DNA of 64,000 bases from Apodemus sylvaticus. Its lineage: Eukaryota > Chordata > Mammalia > Rodentia > Muridae. The stretch's first letter is position 1. Every line of letters starts with the position of its first letter. A model generated the notes under the pieces. That model was not told the origin of the DNA, searched no databases, and saw nothing but the letters and a program-made list of their open reading frames with translations. Position numbers and translations under genes: made by a program. The stretch lies in assembly GCF_947179515.1 (NCBI RefSeq), contig NC_067487.1, positions 46,715,014-46,779,013 of the forward strand, given 5' to 3'. Positions 56,635-64,000 of this stretch are shown here, piece after piece.

Positions 56635-57603
56635 TGTGTTTCTTAAAAAATTAAAATAAATATATGTATCTCCTAGTTAAATCTCAGGGTAAGCACATGG
56701 ATGTGCGTCGTTCTATAATTTGGTGATGCATCGTAAAACATTTGAAAGCTCTTAGAGTAAACAAAACCTGAGGCAAGCTGTCTGGTCCCACGTTACTCAG
56801 GCAGAGCCGCCTGATCTTACTTTGCACATTTCCAAGCCTGGTGAAAATCCCCAAAATCATACTCATGAAGATGTTGGGGGAACTAGATATGGGTGAAGAA
56901 GCCAGCTAAGTCTCAGAGTTGTGTATCTTCTTTTGTCATTAACTGTTTAAAGGTAAACCTTGTAGACAAACCAGAACTACAAAGTCAAGGTCTAGGGGAT
57001 TTGTTTTGTAGTCTGTTTGTAGTGCCCTCTAGTGGTAACTCAGCAGAGCGCTAATGTGGCACTCAGGACAAAAGGTAATTTGTATTTATTTTAGAACATG
57101 AGTTTGACTGCGTTTTCATAATTAAGGAATATGCATAGTGCTTGGAGTTTTAGTTTTATGTTCATTAACCTTCTGCAAAAAAAGGGATTATTCTCTTTCC
57201 CTTTAAAGGTGTCCCATTGTGTAGATAAATTCTACTAAAATAGTTCATTGGTTAAATCTGTACAAGTAAAATGTTATCAATATAATACTCCAGAATGCCA
57301 TACTTCATGAGAATTCCTTGGAGACTCTTTAGTGCCCTAAACTTCAGGAAAACACTGAAGTAATATGAACTAGTTCTCATCCTATGTTAATCAGAATTGT
57401 AGTACTTCTTTGAGAATGGTAATCAACAACCCTATACCCAGATTCTCACTCAATGCTTCTTTTATTTAAAGCTTGGTCTCAATCTCCTTTGAATTTAACA
57501 CCTTCTTGGCCAGTGGTTTTTAACTGGGTTACATACTTAACCTACTGATGTAAGGAATTATAATATATAGCTATTTAGGGTTCACCCAAGACTTTCTTCA
57601 GTA
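56635..57603. other. Unassigned sequence
   Basis: No gene or repeat recognised over about 970 bp. Confidence 0.4.
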
Positions 57604-58442
57604 GATGTGTGTGTGTGTGTGTGTAGGTATGTATATGTATGTGTATGTGTGAATATATGTATATATATATGTGTATGTGTGAGTGTGTGTATGTTTATAT
57701 GAGTGTGTATGTGTATCTGTATATGCGTGTATGTGTGTGGGAGTGTGTATGTATATGTATGTATGTGTGTGTGAATGCATTTGTGTGTGTGTATATATGT
57801 GTGAGTGTTTGTGTATCTGCATGCATGTGTGTATATGTGTGAGTGTGTGTGTATGTGTATGTATGTGTATGTATATATGTATATACGTGAGTGTGTATGT
57901 GTATGTATATATGTATGTACGTGAGTGTGTGTGTATGTATATGCGTGTATGTGTATGTATATATGTATGTACGTGAGTGTGTATGTGTATGTATATGTGT
58001 GTATGTGTATGTATGTGTATGTATATATGTGTATATGTATATGTGTGTACGTGTATGTATATATGTATGTACGAGAGTGTGTATGTGTATGTATATATGT
58101 ATGTATGTGAGTGAGTGTGTATGTGTATGTATATATGTATGTACGTGAGTGTGTATGTGTATGTATATGCATGTATGTGTATGTATATATGTATGTACGT
58201 GAGTGTGTATGTGTATGTATATGTGTGTATGTGTATGTATGTGTATGTATATATGTGTATATGTATATGTGTGTACGTGTATGTATATATGTATGTACGA
58301 GAGTGTGTATGTATATATGTATGTACGTGAGTGTGTATGTGCATGTATATATGTATGTAGGTGAGTGTGTATGTGTATGTATATGTGTGCATGTGTATGT
58401 ATATGTATGTATGTGTATGTATATGTGTGGATTTGTATGTAT
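57604..58442. repeat. TG/TATG array of 840 bp with higher-order duplication
   Basis: TGTG and TATG units with recurrent GTACGTGAGTG and GTACGAGAGTG variants. A segment beginning near 57961 recurs at 58187 (offset 226 bp) for over 100 bp with no difference I can see. The 285-codon minus frame rich in Tyr, Thr, His and Ile comes only from the repeat. Confidence 0.97.
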
Positions 58443-58640
58443 GTGTGGTTGACATCAGTTGTCTTCCTCTATCACCCCCTCTCCTTTGTATTTTTTGAGG
58501 TACAGTCTCACATTGAGTCGGGAGCTCTTTAATTGATTGCTTCTACAATTGCAGACATGCCACTATGCCTAACTTTTACACAGGTTTTGGAGATCTGAAC
58601 TCCCGCACGTCACTAGCTGAGCCCTCTTCCTGAACTGGTC
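58443..58640 (-). mobile_element. B4 SINE, antisense
   Basis: GTTGACATCAGTTGTCTTCC, GAGGTACAGTCTCACATTGAG and the end GTCACTAGCTGAGCCC. The TG/TATG array lies at its tail end and was probably seeded by that tail. Confidence 0.78.
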
Positions 58641-61388
58641 ATCATGTAGCACTGGTACAACCTTCATACATGCTCAGAATATTTTTGTTGTAGCATATAT
58701 ACCAAACCTCAAGATTGTGCTATGTAAAAAATTATATTATTTTGGTGTGTGTGTGTGTGTGTAACATATAACATGTGTGGGCTTTGAAAACCTATGATCA
58801 TTATCCTTACAAACCTTTTATCTAAAAGTTGGGAGATGGCCTTATCCTCATCTTGCAGTTACAAAATTCTCTTCTTGGTTGCATAAGCACTGGACAAGCA
58901 CTCAGGCACTTCGGAAGCCAGCAATGACCAGCCAGCAATGTCAGCTGTAGATCCATGATGCTCCTCCTCACACTGTCCATCTGGTTCTCCTCTCAGTGAT
59001 AGGACAGTTTGTTTCGTGAGTAATTGTTGTCTCCAAACACTGTTCAATACAGGGGGCCTCCAGAGCGGGACCACGTTGCTAACTGTAGGTACCGCTGATG
59101 AGATCTGGGGCCGGGAAGGCCAGCACCTCTGCTGTGCTGGGCTAAGCCTCAGAACAGAAAACCATTCTTTCCAAAGTCTACCAGAGACTCCTTCTCAGCT
59201 TCCAGAGGAGCAAAGCTAAGACTCCCTCATTGTTCCTACGCGAGTGGCTGGGCACACGTTGTGGCTTTGCTCATGTCACCAGACACCTTTTCTTGTTTTG
59301 AGTTGACAATCCGATTAAGATTTCTGGTTAAAATGCTATCAAAGCGATCTCTGGTTCTTTAGAAGTAACACGTCTGTTGCTTCATGCGGATGAAATGCAA
59401 AGGTGTGGAGACTTCCCCCTTTCCCCAGTTCTTTCTAACCTTCTCCAGGCAGGGAGAGTGGTGCAGACAGGAGGGGGGCGTTAGAGGATTCTGAGGGGCA
59501 AATGCAGGTCAAGGGATTGGGGAGGAGGGGGGAGAAGTCAGGTTGGATTTCTGAACAGGACGCTTGGCAGCAAGTGTCCTCTTTGTCCTCTTCCCCTGCG
59601 ACTGAAAGAAACAGATGCTTCGAAGTTTGCCCTTGCTTCTGAAAAAAATCAGCGTTGCTGCTAGGAAGTACTTGCTCATAAGAACAATTTGAGTTCTAAA
59701 TTTAATTTGCATTTACAGTTATAGGAAAATCTATTTATTTCTTATTCTTTTTAAATATCTTTTTGTTGTTGTTGAGTCAAAAAAGCAACAGGACAAAGGA
59801 GAGTTAGTTTGGCTTTTGTTTCTTGCACCTCAGAGAACTCTCCTTTCTACACCATATCATTAAATGCTTTCTCTTTTTTCTTGTACGATCTCCGCCGGAG
59901 TGAGGCTCCTTACTCAGAAGTCCACACTGTGCACTAAACTACACAATAAACACACTCTGTGTAAGACAAAACCCAACGAAATGACCATAAACTGCATCTG
60001 AATTGGGAAGTCTATTTCTTTTCCTGGTGTATATGGTTATTTGAACTCCACACCACTACTCAGCTTAGGTGAAGATTAACTGTCCCTGTAAGCATCGTGA
60101 TAATGGAGGAAACTATGTTTCATGGACATCTCTAGATATGTGAATGTTAGTTTCAAATGCATGGACAGAACCGGTTTTGTTATGGTGAAGGCTGGTTTGA
60201 ACAGATGAAGGCTCTTCTGAGAGATTCAACACCAGCTCTTACCATATACAAACTGGGTTCGTTCATTCGTTTTAAACATAACTTTGCCCTAATTTTGTTT
60301 CCAACAGTTTCCATGGGATTTCCGTGCATGGCGACTTGTATTTCCCTCCATCGTAAGGCTTTGGAGCACAGACCCCTGATCTTACAGGGAGTGGGTGGCG
60401 TGTGGGGTAAACAGCGCCCTCTGCAGGTTAGCTCCGTGTTTCAAGGCTTGCGGTGTTTCAAGGCAAGGACTCCACACTTCACACCCCATCTCTCCACCTA
60501 CAAGCAGCAGCCTAAAGTCTATGATCCTCAGCTTTCTAAGCTGGAAAATGGGCTCAAACAGAGTACTTACAGGGCCATTTTGAAAACTAGAGGAAGATAG
60601 TGTCACCTATTTTGCTAGAAAATACTGTTTGCTGAAGTTATTGCCGCCCTGTTAGTTTTAGGCTCTAGGAAGACACCCTGTCCTCACAGACATCCAACAG
60701 AAGTGTGTCAGAAATAAGAAGCTGTAAGACAGGATCTAATTAAAAGCTGGCAAGGTGGCCAACTTCTGACGGGAGGGTCAGTCATCTTGTTAGGAACCGG
60801 CAGTGAAGCTTTTTGAAAGACAACCTTTGCTCCTGGCAGTTACAAGATAGCAAATGATCGGACGATTCATTTTCAACATTCTGTGCTCACAGAAGCTCAT
60901 AGCCTGGAAACCAGAGCTTGGGGCAAGTGCGGGTTTTGATGGGGTTCCTCTAATGAGAACCTAGGAAGCCTGGTGCCGTCTGAGCAGATCTTTAAGGGGG
61001 CTTTCCTTTATATTTTGTCTCTTTCTTTGACCTCTATTCTACTGTAGCCTTTTGATTTTACTAGAAAGGATTGGAATTAATAATTATGGAGCTATCTTTC
61101 CCATCATGCCTTTCTTTCCAATCATTTTCTGTCCTTGTTCATGTTGTGTATAGGATAAAGCAAAACTACCCTTTCCTAACAACCACTCTATGGGAACAGG
61201 TTTTATTAGTGTTGCTACTTACTATTTGTTGGTTCATAGGTCTTACCTGCTTACTTGGGGGAGACTTTATCTGCTAAAAAGCTAATTTATCCACATCTTC
61301 CTAGGGAGATTTGGATAGTGCCTTATTTGCTTAATAATGCCTCTGGGACATTTTGTCCATTGGCCGTGTGCCACCCTCTTGATCATGG
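58641..61388. other. Repeat-poor sequence
   Basis: Holds a short TG run (58746-58762) and a possible MIR trace at 60520-60585 (ATCCTCAGCTTTCTAAGCTGG, AAAATGGG). A 147-codon plus frame at 60157-60600 ends in the MIR trace and shows no domain. No gene supported. Confidence 0.4.
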
Positions 61389-61389
<1 letters not shown>

Positions 61390-61467
<78 letters not shown>

Positions 61468-61469
61468 TC
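61390..61469. repeat. (TTTC)n microsatellite
   Basis: Exactly 80 bp of TTTC on the tail side of a B2. Confidence 0.98.
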
Positions 61470-61624
61470 AAGATTTATTTATTTTATGTACTTGAGTACA
61501 CTGTAGCTGTCTTCAGATATACCAGAAATCATCAAATCTCATTATAGATGTTTGTGAGCTACCATGTGGTTGCTAGGAATTGAACTCAGGACTTCTGGAA
61601 GAGCATTCAGTGCTCTTAACTACT
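61470..61624 (-). mobile_element. B2 SINE, antisense, head-truncated
   Basis: AAGATTTATTTATTTTATGT through AACTCAGGACTTCTGG to GCTCTTAACTACT. The last part of the head is missing where L1 sequence begins. Confidence 0.93.
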
Positions 61625-63224
61625 TAGACACAATCAAGTGGGCTTCATCCCAGGGATGCAGGGATGGTTCAATATACAGAAACCCAACAAACATTATCCA
61701 CTATATACACAAACTCAAAGGAAAAATGATCATCTCATTAGAGCTAACAGAGCCTTTCACAAAATACAAGACCCCTTCATGTTAGAAGTCTTGGAAAGAT
61801 CAGGAATTCAAGGTCTATAACTAAACATAATAAAAGCAATATACACAAAACCAACAGCCAACATCAAATTAAATGAAGATAAATTTGAAGCAATCCCACT
61901 AAAATCAGGGACAAGACAAGGCTATACATTCTCTCCCTATTTACTCAATATAGTACTTGAAGTTCTAGTTAGAGCAATTAGACAACAGAAGGATGTCAAA
62001 GGCATACAAATCAGGAAGAAGTCAAGGTATCACTATTTGCAGATGATATGATAGCATACATTAGCGACTCCCAAAATTATGTTAGAGAACTGCTACACCT
62101 GACAAACAACTTCAGCAAAGTGGTTAGATATAAAATTAACTCAAACAAATCAGTAGCCTTTCTCTACACAAAAGACAAACAGGCTGAGAAAGAAATTAGG
62201 GAAGCAACACCCTTCACAATAGTCTCAAGTAACATAAAATATCTTGGTATAACTCTAACCAAGCAAGTGAAATATTTTTATGTTAAAAACTTCAAATATT
62301 GGAAGAAAAAAATCAAAGAAGACTTCAGAAGATGGAAAGATCTCCCATGCTCATGGATTGATAGAATTTACATAGTAAAATGGCCATCTTACTAAAAGCA
62401 ATCTACAGATCCAATGCAATCCCAATCAAAATTCCAACTCAATTCTTCACGGAGAAAGAACAGTTCTCAACTTCGTCTGGAATAGCAAAAAACCCAGGAT
62501 AGTGAAAACAATTCCCATCAGCAAAGGAACTTCTGGGGGAATCACCATCCCTGGCCTCAAACTGTACTATAGAGCAACAGTGACAAAAACTGCATGGTAT
62601 TGGTACAGCGACAGGCAGGTAGATGAATGGAATAGCATTGAAGACCCAGAAATGAACCCACAAACCTATGGTCACTTGATCTTTGACAAAGGAGCTAAAA
62701 CCATATAATGGAAAAAAGACAGCATTTTCAACAAGTGGTTCAGGTCTAACTGGTGGTCTGCATGTAGAAGAGTGCAAATTGATTCATTTTTTTAATCTCC
62801 TTGTACAAAGCTCAAGTCCAAGTGGAAGTCCAAGGACCTCCACATAAATCAGATACACTGAATCTAATAGAAGAGAAAGTGGGGAAGAGCCTTGAACACA
62901 TGGGCACAGGGGAAATTTTCCTGAACAGTACACCAGTGGCTCAGGCTATAAGATCAACAATTGACAACGGGACCTCATGAAACTGAAAAGCTTCTGTAAG
63001 GCAAAGGACGTTGGCAATGGGACAAACCAGCAATCTACAGATTGGGAAAAGATCTTTACCAACTCTACATCTGATAGTGGGTTAATAGCCAAAATATATG
63101 AGGAACTCAAGAAGATAGACTCCAAAAAAAAAAAACCCCAAATAACCCAATTTAAAAATGGGGTACAGAACTAAACAAAGAATTCTCAACTGGGGAGCCT
63201 CGAATGGCCGAGAAACACCTAAAA
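61625..63224 (+). pseudogene. 5'-truncated L1 ORF2 fragment (reverse transcriptase onward)
   Basis: Sense L1 ORF2 starting inside the RT domain. The RT catalytic box FADD is encoded at 62036-62047, followed by an open stretch (62048-62395). Nonsense and frameshift changes follow: TAA at about 62706 where L1 normally has a glutamine codon, and broken frames near 63170. Downstream frames at 62502-62708 and 62977-63174 are successive ORF2 pieces. It is dead and is interrupted at 63225. Confidence 0.95.
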
Positions 63225-63975
63225 ATAAAATTGATGGACTGAAGGTTAAGTGTATCTTATACTTTATACATTACAGAATGATAATAGTTGTCCTCAATTT
63301 ATATCTGAGAGAAAAGAGCCTTTTAATTGGACAAAAGGGGGGAAGGTTGTGGGTTGCTGTCGGTGTTTTCTGCTCCCTCAGTAGCGGTTCCCTGATAAGG
63401 AGTAGATCACGTACTCAGGCGAGGTCAGGTGAATCTTAAATATTTGGATAAGGCTAGAGCCCGAGATTGGGCAGTGGAAGGAAAAGGTGGAGCTTGAAGT
63501 GTTAGAGAGGGGAAAGAGGAAGAAGAAAAATAGATGAGACAGAGGGTGGAAGATGACCCAGAACCACGTGACCCGAAGGAGCCATAGGTAACTGGAGACT
63601 TCATAGATGGGCAGTAGAGTAATGTAGGGTGCATTTGCCCAATCTAGGTGTGCAGCTTGCATTTATATCAATTGAGTTTTGTGTTCTTTGCACAGGCATT
63701 TTGGGGTTGGAGATTTACCGTTATAAATCAGCTGGTATAAGTCTCCAGTGTTTTTTCATTTCACGGGTCTAAGGGGATCTGGGCAAATGATAGCTGTCTT
63801 TCTGCAGGCTAGCCACAAGCAGTGGTTGGCCAGGGAAGTGTGAGCGGCTTGGCAGGAGGCTAGCCTCTGGAACCAGGGCAAGATGGCTGCTTAGGGCTGG
63901 CCGTGGAGGTGGACATGACTCACATTGCTGGGACCTAGCTAATTTAGTGTGACTTGTTTTTTAAAACTATGTGCT
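63225..63975 (-). mobile_element. Unassigned repeat, copy 2, inserted in L1
   Basis: About 750 bp that separates two adjacent L1 strings. Its reverse complement resembles 27130-27510 (ACCTAGATTGGGCA, GGTTCTGGGTCATCTTCC, GTACGTGATCTACTCCTT). Family unknown to me; non-coding. Confidence 0.8.
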
Positions 63976-64000
63976 ATAAACATCCTTAGTCATCAGGGAA
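63976..64000 (+). pseudogene. L1 ORF2 resumes at window edge
   Basis: AACATCCTTAGTCATCAGGG is the L1 ORF2 string that normally follows the GAGAAGCACCTGAAAAA-type string broken at 63220. The L1 therefore continues beyond this window. Confidence 0.85.

Noticed and set aside
57598..58455. 285-codon minus-strand open frame, the longest in the window
   Set aside because: It is entirely the TG/TATG array read as repeating Thr/His/Tyr/Ile codons; there is no start context, domain or flanking gene structure.
60157..60600. 147-codon plus frame
   Set aside because: It ends in a MIR-like trace, shows no recognisable domain and lacks a poly-A tail or splice evidence.
1..64000. Novel multi-gene system (defence, biosynthetic or similar)
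   Set aside because: No bacterial-type genes, operons or intact coding sequences are present; the window is repeat-rich rodent non-coding DNA.

Overview
This window is mammalian nuclear DNA from a murine rodent, most likely a mouse or a close relative. The evidence is repeat content: B1 and B2 SINEs with mouse-type consensus wording, older ID, B3 and B4 SINEs, MT/ORR1-type MaLR LTRs, rodent L1 and Lx-type LINEs, many TG/TATG/TTTC/GGGGA microsatellites, and one 200-base run of N. I found no intact protein-coding gene, no convincing conserved exon and no operon-like structure. Open frames here are short and mostly fall in repeats. The window looks intergenic or deep intronic. Repeat family names are my recognition from memory and need a RepeatMasker run; subfamily names are deliberately loose.

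Layout. 0-3 kb holds B1 copies in opposite orientations, a B3-like and an ID SINE. 3.7-14 kb is mostly antisense LINE material: at least two stretches of old L1 ORF2 plus Lx-like 3' UTRs, cut by MaLR LTRs, B1, B2 and B4 SINEs and a 370-bp purine tract. 14-19 kb is poorer in recognisable repeats and holds a weak two-exon candidate. 19.7-22 kb has an LTR with an exact 5-bp target duplication, an old sense L1M 3' end and the N gap. 22-31 kb is mostly unassigned with a MIR, old L1 ORF2, SINEs and one copy of an unassigned repeat. 31-38 kb alternates B4 SINEs and MaLR/MLT1 LTRs. 38.5-48.6 kb is rich in LTR material, including an LTR nested in another LTR, a provirus remnant with 3' internal sequence, a 130-bp duplicated segment and a 3' L1. 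49-53 kb has a minisatellite, a young B1, an L1 with a 5' inversion, and a tRNA-Lys-like gene with an apparent CCA tail abutting LTR-like sequence. 54-59 kb has an LTR split by a B1 and a purine tract, a Tigger-like DNA transposon fossil, a TCTA tract and an 840-bp TATG/TG array. 61.4-64 kb is a B2 and a 5'-truncated sense L1 ORF2, interrupted by about 750 bp and resuming in the last 25 bases.

No genes cooperate here; the biology is a record of retrotransposition. The observations I would follow first are the tRNA-Lys/CCA/LTR junction near 51.47-51.54 kb, the twin-primed L1 near 50.4-50.96 kb, the B2-B1 composite at 8.1-8.5 kb, the interrupted L1 at 63.2 kb and the direct repeat bordering the N gap.
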